Shown one piece after another: positions 37,202 through 48,642 of a DNA stretch of 64,000 bases. Under the pieces are notes generated by a model. That model was not told the origin of the DNA. It searched no databases and saw only the letters and a list, made by a program, of their open reading frames with translations. The position numbers and the translations under genes are program-made. The stretch comes from Pseudofabraea citricarpa (Eukaryota > Ascomycota > Leotiomycetes > Helotiales > Dermateaceae): NCBI GenBank assembly GCA_029641185.1, contig JAPWGK010000005.1:1054001-1118000 (forward strand), given 5' to 3'. How positions within the stretch are numbered: the first letter of the stretch is position 1; the number at the start of each line of letters is the position of its first letter.

Positions 37202-37977
37202 GTTGTTGCCTTTCGCTATTTTGCCATTGCACGTGATAAGATGACTAGTCTAACTTGAGACTTCTCTATTGCCCGAATGACAGGCAGCATCACGACAATT
37301 ATGAACGGATCCCATGCATGTACTGCGACGTGATACAATGCGATGTATGTTTCAGCAAGATATCACATGCGATTGACCGCAGACCTATCAAGGACGGTGG
37401 GTGTTGCATCGACTGACCACCATTCAACTGATGCCAGCAAACAGCTTTTTTACTGGCTCGATGGCTTGCACCTTTGTAGCACATAACACGGATATCCACC
37501 TGTCATGTCTTCCTTATTCATCTATCAAATTTGTCCTACCTTTGTGTTCATTTTCTCATTCTTCCATTGCTTGATATTCACGTCTGCGCTGGCAACTAGG
37601 CATGTGTCACTGGCATTGCTGGGATCTGTTGCCTCTGCAAGTAGCTTACCTATTCCATAGATGCTCTGTCGTGAAAAACAAGCAAAGGGAATCCTTTCCT
37701 ATCCATGACCCTATTCAAGTCTCTCAAATGGCTACTTCCGAGAGTAGCGGTGTTGCACAAATTCCTGCTTCCACATTAGGCAACCGATCCTACCAGCTTG
37801 CGAATTGAATTGGCACCAGCACCGTTCGAGTTTGCATATCTGCAAAATGCGACAAGAAGTCTAACCATGAGCCAAAAGATGACTGGAAAACGCTTCGACC
37901 ATTACAAAAATTTCTATCCGCAGTCTATCTTGAGCAGGATGTAGGCAACCATCTCAATTATTTCCACTCCCAGATAT
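37202..37977. other. Divergent promoter region
   Basis: Between the first kinase gene and the orphan gene at 37978. Contains GCACGTGAT near 37230. No ORF beyond 68 codons. Confidence 0.45.
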
Positions 37978-38476
37978 ATGAGCTCTGAACCATGTTTCCG
38001 CTATAAATATGTTCTTTGGGAATTAGCCATTCTCTTCACTAAAGGAAACATCAAGGACAACCCTTCCCGTTGTGGAAGTCACGCTTCTCGCACGAATTCA
38101 AGATCCTTGAAATACATCAAGGAGAATCTTGGAATGTTAGATATCACGTAAGAAGCTATCTCTAACAGAGTAGATCGATAAACTAATACTGTATTGCTGA
38201 TGCTCCAGTGGTCATTTTCATGGGGTCGGAACGCAGACCAACGACAACACTCACCATATCAGTGTCATGGTTATCCCCAAGGACTGGGAATCTGAGGGCT
38301 CGAAATCGAATGGAATTGTGCACATTTATACAAAGGGTGATCAGGAGGGTGGTGACTTCGATGGCTGCTTCATCTGGACCTTGGCTGCAAAAAGATTGGG
38401 CCCTATTTTGAAGGACGGTATCCGATCTTCTTTTTGTAATGAACTCCTAGTACCACAGTTCCCTACTCAAAATTGA
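37978..38476 (+). CDS. Orphan small protein, function unknown
   Basis: A spliced frame I assembled: exon 37978-38147 and exon 38209-38476 joined by a 61-bp intron (GTAAGA donor, AACTAAT branch, CTCCAG acceptor), 145 residues. No family is recognised. The N-terminal part is basic (KGNIKDNPSRCGSHASRTNS). The second exon carries GHFHGVGTQTNDNTHHISVM and VHIYTKGDQEGGDFDGCFIW; the HFHG and THH histidines might bind metal, but this is speculation. No signal peptide is seen. It lies between a kinase gene and the AT-rich island. Support rests on clean splice signals and an uninterrupted frame, so it could also be a chance model. Confidence 0.45.
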
Positions 38477-40417
38477 AATAGGCGGGCGGTGGATATTTCA
38501 AGCGATCAGAATGTTAAACTCAAGAACCAGAATGTTTATTTGTTGTCGATTATCCTCTCTTGTGGTCTCCAGCTCCAGGCACGATCTAAAGTAACAAATG
38601 GACTGTTAGATGTTACATAATTGATTGATGTCAGATGGCTTGACTTCGTTCATCGCCTTTGCCATGGAATTCAAATAAGCGAAGTAGCTTTAATAACAAG
38701 GGGTCAATAATGCGAACAGATTCAGAAGTTCGACGTTGATGTAGAGCAGAACAATGGCCGAATTTCCAGAAATTATCAATGGCCAGCTGATTCATTGCAT
38801 TCGGAGTTCTTCATACGGAGGCCATACTTAGTTTATAGATAAACCATGAAGTTTATAACCTAGCATTACTACTTAGGGCTTAGAACTCGAACTAAAAATG
38901 ATATAGCATTAAAGATAACCAAAATTGAGTTCCTAGGGCTTGATGAGTAGAGGCGAGGTACGATTAAAGGGTAAGTGAGCACAAGTAAAGTAGCGGTAAG
39001 CTTGGGGTAAGCTCAGGTATAGCAAGCCCGAAGATCTAGCTAGAGTATAACTTGCTAGTTTCTTCTTCGATATCAACTTATATTATATCAACCAATGCGA
39101 CAAGGCAGAGCTGTGCCAACAAGTACAACTGATAAAAGATATCTATAGCATGGCAAGAATACGGGGTCTCTAGATTGGGAACGAGGCAAATAATAGCAGC
39201 ATTGCGATGGAATGGTCTAAGAGCTGGGTTCTGGAAAGCTGGATCTTAAAGACCTAAGCACCTAGAACCAAATTACCGGGCTGACGAGTCCTGAAACCTG
39301 GGAAGCTACTATACTATTATTAGCAAGACCCCTTTGGACTCACTTCTAGCTTATCTGATATTATCCTTATATATAAGAACAAAGTAATCGAGTTTCAGAT
39401 CTTGAAAAGGTATTCTAGATATAAGATCGACTAAAGCGGAAAGAGGAAGATACCCAGACGTATTTTAGGAAGGAAGTCTCTACCTAGGTCTTATAAAATG
39501 ATATAAAGAATTAACACCTTTATATTACTTATTATACGCGAAGACTCGTAGAGTTTATACGAAGTTTGTGGAATTATTTAATTATAATAAAATATAAGAG
39601 GATCTTATTAACTTACTAAAATACTTTTAGTATTATTATCTCTCCTAGATCTAATAAATCTCTAGATTATTATTATATTACTTTTATTAAGATATTACTT
39701 AATAAAAGCTTTATATAAGCTAAAAGAGTTATTTATGAGATTATCTTTAATTTTATATTATCTAAACTCTAGATTTAATAATATAAAAGAATTCTAATAA
39801 ATTTTTTTAGCTAAATAAAAAAAAAAGATATTTATCTTATAAATATATTATTAATCTAAGTATTATTCTAAACCTTTCTTATAAATAATAATAAAAAAGA
39901 TTTAAAATAATTCTTAGATAATTTAGATAAATTAAAAATACTTATTTTCAGATTTCTTATTTTTCTAAGTTATTAGATTAAGAAAATAAGAGAAAAAAAA
40001 AAATAAGAACTAAGCTTAAATTTTAATTATATCTAAGTTTTCTTAGACTAGTTAGGAAAAGAAAAAAATAAATAATTAGATTTTAAAATTCTTATTTCGT
40101 TTCTAAGAAATAAAGATATAAATGTAATAAAAAACATTTTCCAGCTTAATTAGACTATATTATTTAAGAAGAAAATATACCTATTTCCTTTTCTTATTTA
40201 GATAGATTATTATATTTCTAGACAAAGCTTTCTACTTACCGAGATCAGCTATATAGGTCTTAGGCCTAAATATATTATAAGTAATTAAGGAGATAGTTAG
40301 GGACTATTAGATATTCCTTAAGGACGGCGCTTTTCTAAAAGACTTAGGGAGATGACCAAGGGCTCTTAACCGCAACGGTCTCATTCTTATTAGTTTGTTA
40401 GGCTTTTGCCCGCCCGC
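38477..40417. other. Gene-free region with RIP-like AT island
   Basis: After the orphan gene the sequence becomes repetitive-looking (38.8-39.4 kb) and then extremely AT-rich (about 39.49-40.27 kb), with long TTATTA/AATAAT runs, few C or G, and no ORF of useful size. It ends abruptly in GC-normal DNA at 40.4 kb. Confidence 0.7.
38820..40330. mobile_element. Degraded, RIP-mutated repeat of unidentified class
   Basis: The nearly pure A+T core with dispersed stop codons on all frames, flanked by a less mutated 0.6 kb segment, is what RIP leaves from a transposon copy. I cannot identify the element; the core is too mutated for a protein call and no terminal repeats are evident. Confidence 0.5.
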
Positions 40418-41126
40418 CTACAGACTTTTAAGTACACATTCACATAGGCCCAATTGCTCACGATAAATATTAAAATATATAGAAATGTGGTTCATGAGGT
40501 CAAGTATTAAAAGCGCGACCTGCGCAAACCCAAGATGTTCTCGAATCCCATGCACGATGTTACCAATAGTACTATTCGCTATTATAATAAGCATACTATT
40601 TTTGATACTTATTAGACCAATCTCCTTCAACCCATTTCGTGCCATCCCACCATTCTGCACGGTTGGTCTGCTTGTTTGTCCTCCATGTGAGGTCGGTAGC
40701 GCCCTGAGCAGAAGAACTGGAGCTTGTTGTTGCAGCTTAAGAGCTGGAGCTTTCCGCGACTGGGAGCTGAACTTGGCCGTACTTTCCCTTCGAAAAGACG
40801 ACAAGCCTACTAGGATATGCGTGATATGAAGTAAGCCGGGTTCCGCTAGTAGACTCGAGAATGCCCGAAGTGTGCCAAGGGTCAATACTGCTATCGCCTT
40901 TTGGAGTTTCGTGAGGGTCCCCTCTTCACTATATTAGGATCAGCAAAAAAAGAAGACGAAAGGTAACAAACTCTACGTGTGCCTTAACGGCCGCTTTGGC
41001 CAATGCAGGCACGTGATCAACCGAAGATTCGACTTGACGTTCCACCCATTGAACATCTTGGGTAGTCCCTTTCCTAGCCCATTTCAAAGCTTTGCGGACT
41101 GCCTTGCCTGAGGTAAAGGATCGCAT
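40418..41126 (-). CDS. Possible small orphan gene downstream of kinase 2
   Basis: Tentative two-exon model. The first part, from the ATG at 41126, reads MRSFTSGKAVRKALKWARKG then TTQDVQWVERQVESSVDH and ends around VKAHVEF. An intron of about 45 bp near 40968-40922 (GTTACC or an earlier GTAGAG donor) must remove stop codons to join the frame TLTKLQKAIAVLTLGTLRAF that runs to 40418. The donor is poor, so the junction is uncertain. The N-terminal part is basic and helical; the C-terminal part has two weakly hydrophobic stretches. I recognise no family. The ATG lies only 40 bp beyond the stop of the kinase at 41167 on the same strand, which is tight for fungal genes. Confidence 0.35.
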
Positions 41127-41166
41127 GTTTCTTACAAAGGTAGATTATACTTCTAGACTGATCAAA

Positions 41167-42852
41167 TCACTGTTTTTTTTTGGCGAAATCAAGCCACGGA
41201 TCCTCCTTCAGTTCTTTCGCTGTCGCTCTGTCTTCCGGAAGCCAGCACAGCATCCTTCTCATAAAATTTAGGAACAGGCTCTTGTCGTCATCTGTTACGC
41301 ATTCTGGGACTGCATCTGAGAGATTCTGCTCGAAAGGTATTGAGTCACTGCGTACAAATTCGCCTAGAGTCCAATGATTAGCTGTGGTTTAAACTTAGGT
41401 GTGAATTCTACTTGATCTTACCGTCGTCAGAGAAAAATGGTCCCCCAAAGAAGTCGGCAGCATTACTGCATAATTTACCTTCGTGATTACGAGCCTCGGG
41501 GCTCCATCTCCAATGGCGCATGTTTCTTTCGCGTTCGACCAGTGATTTTGGGACGGGCCCAAGTAAAGCGATCATTTCTGCCAAGTGATGCTCAGCGCTA
41601 TACGACTGGTTTTTGCGGTTCTGAAATAGTTCTCGACCAGCAAGCAGATCCCAAACCTAAGAACCAAAAAATTAGTACTTTTATTCGAGGGGCGGTTGAG
41701 AACAGGCAGTTATAATAAGTACCATTATACCAAAATTCCAGATATCAGCGCTATACGACCATCCCGTGCCAAGTAGAACCTCCGGAGCATGGCAATGATC
41801 CGGTTGAATAGGGCTAATGCGCGGTCCTGGCTGATCTCCTCGTTCTGCCAGACCGAAATCCGTAATTTTCGGAGACATCTTCTTCAGCGCAGGCTTGCCG
41901 TCAAAATCTCCAAAATCGTTATGGCAGAGATACACTGCCCAGCCATCTACAAGCTTCCGAGCCATTGGATTCTCAACTTGGCCTTGGACAAAGCTTTTAA
42001 TGACTGACTGATCCTCGAATGTAACTAGGATATTATCTAACTTTAGATCTGGACAATGATTCAGTACGTTTCAATAAACGAAGAAAACGCTTACACTAAC
42101 CCGTATGTATGATATGGCATTCTGAATGCAAATAGTCGAGGCCCTCTAGCAAAATACGGAGATAAGCTTTAAAGACAGGTAGAAAAGGGCGAGTCACTTT
42201 GTCTGCGCCGAATCGCCGTCTGAATAACCATAGCGGTTCCCTCATGGGTTCGAAAACCAAGCAAAGGTGGGATCCGTTCGGTGAAACAACTTCGAAACTG
42301 TTAATAACGGTTCTGAGGATACTGCGTCCTCTGTGAAGTGGGCTGGCGCCGGCAATTCGATTGGATATATCCAACTCGTGTCTAGCAGCTTCTTTGCTCC
42401 CATATCTACAATCGTTGATCTTAATAGCCACATATCGATTCGACCGGCTGAAGTTGCGTTAGTACAATATCTCAGTATTTAATTAGAGAGCTCAGTTACC
42501 CGCAAATATCCTGCGCGAGCCAAACAGTCGAAGAAGTCCCCCATCCAATCTTTGCGTTCAACTTATACCTATGGTCCAATACATCTCCTGGATTAGGATG
42601 ATAGAAGTTCTTCGGATCGTACCCAGGTATCGTTTCTTCGTCAACGGGAACATCTGAGGGAAGAGATTTAGGCGTTGCGCAGCTTTGCGATGCGATGGGT
42701 TGTCGCTGAATAAAGCCGCAGCTGGCCAGAGTAATTAACTTGAAAGGCATACGTGTTCGTTTGCGAAGTGTGCGAAGGGAAATTTGTGAAGTATTGCCAG
42801 TAGGCGGCCACGAGATTCGAGAAGAAGCTACGGAGCTTAAGGATCGAAACAT
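41167..42852 (-). CDS. SRPK-like protein kinase 2
   Basis: Ser/Thr kinase, 485 residues from exons 42852-42500, 42447-42101, 42048-41723, 41656-41422 and 41363-41167. The first ~65 residues are rich in Ser/Arg/Thr without acidic residues (MFRSLSSVASSRISWPP...LRTLRKRTR), resembling a mitochondrial presequence. The kinase domain starts after EETIPGYDPKNFYHPNPGDV. Motifs are KIGWGTSSTVWLAQD, YVAIKIN, HTDLKLDNI (built across intron 2), ITDFGLAERG, HAPEVLLG and GWSYSADIWNFGIM. All catalytic residues are present. Intron phases are 2, 1, 0 and 1, identical in place to the kinase at 48.6 kb, so the two are paralogs. The protein ends with a Lys-run encoded by a 9-A homopolymer (AKKKQ). Confidence 0.92.
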
Positions 42853-43746
42853 GTTTTTCTCGACGAAGTAGGTTCAGCTCAGCCTTTCAAAGCGGCTCTC
42901 GATCGTCTCCGCAAGGGAAATCTATCCAAAAAAGGGCAGCCATAGATCCCCACTGTCAGGTGACCCTGTGTGGATCCTTTTCTAGATATGTATGCCTTAG
43001 GCAACCATGTACTAAGGCAATTCGAAACTTCGTCGTACTTATCTTGCTTTTTGTACGAAACATGCAATATAATCAGGCGGGGGTTATTCTCGGACTTTGT
43101 TAACTTATTCTCCTTTTCAGTCGTTTTCAAAAAGTTGGACTTACAAGAAGCTGTCGTGTTGCATGCTATGTATGCCCTTGCGCCGGCCGGTAGGGAGTAC
43201 TGTACATCCTAGACTCCAGTCGAGCATACCTTATACTCCAGTAAAATGCTCGATCCAGAACGTATGTCTGACGTGTCATTTGTATGATTACACGTGATAG
43301 CATTAGATCACGGCTATAAACGGCTACTGCCGACATTGGGCAAATGATAAGGGTTCCCAAAAAAAACCATCAGATCCTCTATACAAGTCCGGGAAGTAGT
43401 CTTGGAAGATGGGAGATGGGAGATGGAAGATAGAAGATGGAAGATAGAAGACGGGGCTATGATATCTTGTATACTTTCCGCCGAGTTATGGTTTTACTCT
43501 CTGTTACTGGTAATAGGATATCTTTAATCGCTAGTATTGACAAGTCAATATATTCTGTGATTCCCTGCAGCCTTTAATTTATTACTAGCACCCCGGCCTG
43601 TCTATCCCATTTCACGTTTTGTTTCTCATCCTCTCATTCACCGCATCATTAACCCTCTCCCTACTACTCGTCCCTTTCCTTGTCGAACAGCACCTCGGGG
43701 CACCCAATACCCGCTTTCCAATATATTCCGCCGGGTTAATAACGAA
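42853..43746. other. Kinase 2 promoter and orphan-gene 3' flank
   Basis: 0.9 kb without a supported ORF. Contains an imperfect tandem repeat of GATGGGA/GATAGAA units at about 43408-43452 and an ACACGTGAT element near 43291. Confidence 0.5.
43408..43452. repeat. Imperfect 7-bp tandem repeat
   Basis: Six or so units of the GATGGGA / GATGGAA / GATAGAA type in a row in the upstream region of kinase 2. Confidence 0.6.
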
Positions 43747-44330
43747 TTAGTTATATGTTTTTGCATATACGCCTCCATCATCTTCGATTTCAACGATATT
43801 AATCTGAAGAACTTCTGGATTGGTATCATCTTCTGAGACAAGGTGGTCAAATGTAATACCGTAGTAGTTAATCATACTATAGTATTAAAAGAGGATTAGA
43901 TTTACGCGTTCTTGGAGAGGAATCCTTGTGAGAATAGTGATTCATGTATATACATTACCCTCTTCACCCAACCCATATACTCGTCCCTTACTACCATGTC
44001 CCCAGCGATATCATGCCGTACCTTGCGGTGGTATATCTGCTGAAACGCCAGTTCCGATAACTTGGGCCCGCCAGGCATTGGAAACTCTGGAGAATAGTTG
44101 GTGAGGTGCCATGACACCCCTGGGAGAAGCTTTTGAAGAGCTAGTAGTGGACCTTCAATGTGGATTCGAAGCGGTTGCCCCACCGGTGGTAGATGGAAGG
44201 GGTGTGAGCTTTTTCTGATACATGGTGGGATATAGAGTGGGAGAGCTGGTTGATCTAAGGGCGCGGAGCTGTGGACATTCAAGCTATGCTGTGGATTGGT
44301 GAGGCATGGAACGTTGGGGACATTCATCAT
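43747..44330 (-). CDS. Orphan protein, function unknown
   Basis: 159 residues from exons 44330-43981 and 43876-43747. The 104-bp intron uses donor GTATAT and acceptor CTATAG with a CTAATC branch site; retaining the frame past the donor gives a stop soon after (142 residues), but the spliced C-terminus DMINYYGITFDHLVSEDDT and VLQINIVEIEDDGGVYAKTYN looks like real, conserved protein. The N-terminal half is Pro-rich (PLYIPPCIRKSSHPFHLPPV). No signal peptide or membrane span is present. I recognise no family. It lies in the accessory segment between the kinase and the GMC oxidoreductase. Confidence 0.5.
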
Positions 44331-45980
44331 GTTCGTGGGATGGTAATAAATCGATCAACGGGAGGGACGGCGGATGCTGCAAAGCGCCACATAATATGTG
44401 ACGCCACGCACATGACCGGGCTAGAGGCTGAGTAAAATATAAGCAGAATATTGTAACCAGGCTAATGCAGTTAATAAGCACTAACTTGAAGCTAAAAAAT
44501 ACACCGTTTTATACCCTTCTTCCTCGCACCAGAGGAGCTCTCGGATTATACTATTTCCTCTTTGAATATCTTCAAAATTTAGAGGTATAATCTTCTAATA
44601 TAAAACCTTTCCCCAAGTGCTCCGAATTTTAAAGAAACTCTAATAGTCGCGATCAAGCATAGGGGTATAGGCGAAACAGCAAGTAATAGCGTGATTAAAA
44701 CGATCGATAGTATAACTAACCACAGTCATTTTCTTTTTGCTAAGTAGTCTCCTTAAGGAAAGATAGAAAGACGTTTAGCCTGGAGATCGCGTTTATACTA
44801 TTATAGGGAGTCGTGTTTTGTACGTTCTAAGGAAAGTCGAGCACTTTTACGTTCTTGTAGGTACATGTTTCATGCTAGGGTTCATGGATGGCGAGGCTTT
44901 GAAAACGGTAGAAGGGGGACAGCTGAAGATACAGGCTTTTGAAATTCACTAAAGGCTGTTGTTTCAAAAATTTATCTTCAAATTATTTTACATCTACTAT
45001 CTATTACAGATGATCACCTGCTAGAGAGTCAGTTGACCCTGTAGTATCCCTCTCCGTACGCAAGGAGAAACAATTATCCTAGACTTATCACGCGTCCTTG
45101 TGGGTGCGCGCAAAATTAAGCGAGCATGTTAATATACCGAATTAAGAAAAGTAGCCTTAACAAACAGGAAGGGCATACTACTCTATGGCCGAGTGGTATC
45201 AGGTCAAGTTCCAGTTTAAGAGGAGGGCCACCAAGGGCTACTAACATATAAATAAATACATATAAATAAATAAGACGGCCACAAATCACGACCAAAAGAA
45301 CTTAATACTCAACTACCACCACCACCGCCAAAACTTAACCGCCACTGTCAATCGAGGTAAAATTAATCAACCCGACGATTACTGCGTGGCCCGATTGACA
45401 GACGCCAATACAACAGACACGATAAGCCCCCCCACCTTCAAAAGCCTCTCTCGCAGCAGGCTTTCTAAGGGATCCCCGACTATCGGGGGTCCTGGAGTTT
45501 TTGCTTTTATAGCTCATAGAGCGGCTTGCATCTGACCAAAGCGAATAATATATTTATCTATTCTATCAAACCCTGGTGCCACGATGTCTCTTGATGACAT
45601 TGAGCCTGGCTCACTCGAGAAAGAAGTTCAAGCTCTAAGGGAAAATTTGGTTTGGACAGTCTTCCCAGCTAGTAGCAATTGGCTCAATTAGACAAGACAC
45701 AAGTAAGGCACGATCAAACCCGATAAGAAAGCAATGAAATTTGTTCATTATGAGAGGAAGATGCGGGAAGTAAAGCGACGTCTCTGCCCTATCGTCTGGT
45801 TAACGTCTGCGGCCGCTACTCGTGCCGGACACGATCGGAAGTTAGGTCATGTTAAGATCCATGAAATCGACATTTTAAAAGAATTCACTGTGCGCTTTTG
45901 AATAAAAAAGTTGTTTTCTTACTTTTAAGATTGATTGGTGAACAAATATCTGTTGCTGTTTTGGTATAGATTATCAAATT
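44331..45980. other. 1.65 kb AT-leaning region, no firm gene
   Basis: Short frames only: a 60-codon minus frame (45517-45335) and a 35-codon plus frame opening at 45584 (SLDDIEPGSLEKEVQALREN) that could be leftover exons. Local A+T richness suggests partial decay. A CCA-repeat lies near 45313. Confidence 0.4.
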
Positions 45981-47905
45981 TCACTTATTCCCTGCCCACT
46001 CAGCAACAATAAAGTCAGCTGCTCGTTCAGCAATTGCATACACAGCTGTCTGGATATGGGCACTCGGTAGAAGAGGAATGATACTCGCATCCACAACCCT
46101 TAAACCCGATGTACCATAGACCTTCAATTGCGGATCAACTACGCCGCCATCGCTCTCAGGCAGCATTGCACAAGTGCCCACAGGGTGAGACACAGTAAAT
46201 GTATTGTTTCTAACATATGTCTCCCACTGCTCATCAGTAACCACATCTGGGCCAGGCTCGTATTCAAGTTCCCAGACAGATGACAGTGGAGCTGTATTGG
46301 CAAGTCCTCGCATGTACTTGGCGGATGCTATGACGGCGGCCAGATCGTAGTCTTCTGCTAGATATCCGGCATTGATAAGTGGTTGTGTAGAAATGGAAGT
46401 GGTATTGACATGTACGGAGCCGAGACTGAACGGGTGCATAATTCCAGCAATGAGAGTAAAAAATTCCGAACCAAAGAGTTCAGTTCCATTAGCTGGGTAA
46501 CCTCTACCGCCTGTGTAACCGTCTGAACATATGATTTCGAGCTGGGGAATTTGTGCCCCAAGGGTTGGATTTGATAAGAATCCAAGCTTCTTTTGGCTGA
46601 CGGGCGATGAGCTTGTGGTGGCGTTTTGAGCCAGCGTATATTGTAAACTCGCGGTGTCGTTAGAGACTTGAGACCAATTCATAAATGCATAACCGGGACC
46701 AAAACTATCATACAGTGAGGGTTGACCTTGGTTGTAGAGTGCTAGCTGTTCTGCTGCGAATGTGAGGTTGTAACGAAGCCTGTCCTGAGACGTAAAGCCG
46801 GGCCTGAGCTTATACGAGTTTTGAATGCGCCAGTGATCTTGGAAGTTCTCGCCCACTCCTGAAAGGTGATAAATTATTTTGTTGATTCCAGCAGCCTTCA
46901 GAACAGTTTCGTTTCCAATTCCCGACAATTCAAGAAGCCCCGGTGATTGGTATGTACCGGCTGAGATGATGACTTCTTTGCTCGCGTGGAAAATGGTACC
47001 ATCCTCTAATGTCACGCCTGTCGCGGTAGTGCCTTCAAAATTGATCTTGCCAACTCTTGTATCTACTTTGACAAAGAGATTTGGACTCGCAAACTCCAAG
47101 TAAGCTGGGCTATACGATCGTGTGGAGTCCGACGGCCGAATATTCGTTGGTTGCCGCATGACGCCGATGAGATTGCCATTTAAAGACTCATTATTCTGTG
47201 GCAACCCCAGAGAAACCATGGTAGGAATAAACGACTTCACATGCTCAGGATAGATGGGGCTGAAGATTGTCTGAATCGGCCCACCATAACCCACGCCCTC
47301 ATCTCCATATTCCGGCGAGGGGAAAAAGTTCTCAACTTTTAGCATGCTCTCATACATACTCTCCCAGTTCCAACCGGGACTCCCGAGCTCTTCCCAAGAA
47401 TCATACTCGGCTTTAGCTCCTCGATCCCATGTCAAGAGATTCAATGCGGAACTACCACCGAGCACTTTACCACGGGTTAAGGAAACCCTGCGACCGAGAA
47501 GATTTGGCTGTGGGGTCGTGGTAAGATTCCAGTCGTACTTCGAGCCAAAAGTCGATCCTTTGCGACCTGGAATGGTGATCCCGGGTTCCTGTCGCCCATC
47601 TGAACCGGCTTCTATAACGAGGATGCATGATTCTGTGAGCTGTTGGCTTAAGCGACTCGCCACTGCTAGACCAGCCGTTCCACCGCCTACGACGATCTGA
47701 GATGAAATTAGCATTCGAATAGATAGTCAGCAACAAATAGTCTTGAGGATCGGCTTACAAAGTCATAAGAGGTAGAATTAACAGAGCAGTTTGCCCCTGG
47801 CGAACTCCATGCCAGCGATTGAGTAAACAGAGAAGAAAACAACAACCACAGAACAGCCGGGAACAGGCTCGGGAACCCGATATAATTGCGAATGGTTGTC
47901 GGCAT
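45981..47905 (-). CDS. Secreted GMC oxidoreductase
   Basis: FAD-dependent glucose-methanol-choline oxidoreductase, 620 residues from exons 47905-47759 and 47696-45981 (62-bp intron). It begins with a signal peptide (core AVLWLLFSSLFTQSLA). The Rossmann motif IVVGGGTAGLAVASRL straddles the splice. The GMC signatures follow: RGKVLGGSSALNLLTWDRG and ISAGTYQSPGLLELSGIG. Near the C-terminus FTVSHPVGTCAMLPESDGGV holds the catalytic His, and SAHIQTAVYAIAERAAD holds the second active-site position. Numerous NxS/T sites agree with secretion. This architecture is that of aryl-alcohol oxidase/glucose-oxidase-like enzymes that oxidise alcohols or sugars and release H2O2. The substrate is not determinable from sequence. 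It shares a 737-bp divergent promoter region with the third kinase gene. Confidence 0.94.
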
Positions 47906-48642
47906 TGCTTGACTTTGAATATATTCAGAGCGTGGAACAAAAGTTGAGAGAATCTGCCGTTCGAGAGGTGCGGGGTAGTATTTGAAGTCGCACTGGTCTG
48001 GTCCGATCTAAATTGCTGCTTCCAGGATCAGTATGCACCTCGCTCGGCAAATATTCTCCTTTCACATAAGGCCCGGACCGCAAGGGTTGAGTAATAGTGA
48101 CCAAGATACACTAAGATATGCAGCTTACTATCCCATTAGATCACAGATTGATGTGATACATTTAGATTCTAGAGCCACACTGGCAGTGTTAGCACATGGT
48201 TTATTGGTCTCTAAATGCTGACCACGCATTTCGAAAGAACTCTGGAGATGTAGGCCAAGCTCGTGACGAGGAAAGCGGGACTTGATATCGGAGATGTTCC
48301 TGATTGTAGTTACCCCGACAATGTGTTATCAAAAATTCTCAGTGTCAAATATTTCATTGCATACCCAAAACCTTTGGTCCCCCTTGTATGCAATACCGCT
48401 AAACACAAATTCACCAAGTTCTCATCGTCGCATCTCTACTTCTCTGAGCGAACAAACAGGGAATCTTAATAAAGCAAAAGCAATGACTGGCTACACTACG
48501 AGAGATAAGATAGCGATTGATTCCAAGATAAATCTGCAAGAAGTCATCTCGGACCAGTTGCTGATCAATCTCACGTGATGTCGACGAAAGGTATAATCGC
48601 CCTATTTACCTAGTTTTCAATTGATTCTCCTTCCAGGTCATC
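47906..48642. other. Divergent promoter of GMC oxidoreductase and kinase 3
   Basis: Upstream region shared by two divergent genes. ORFs under 100 codons without motifs; a CACGTGATG element lies near 48573. Confidence 0.5.

Noticed and set aside
45180..45250. tRNA-like stretch (GGCCGAGTGGT) on the plus strand
   Set aside because: The D-arm-like box is there, but no TTCGANNC T-loop or matching acceptor stem follows at the right distance.
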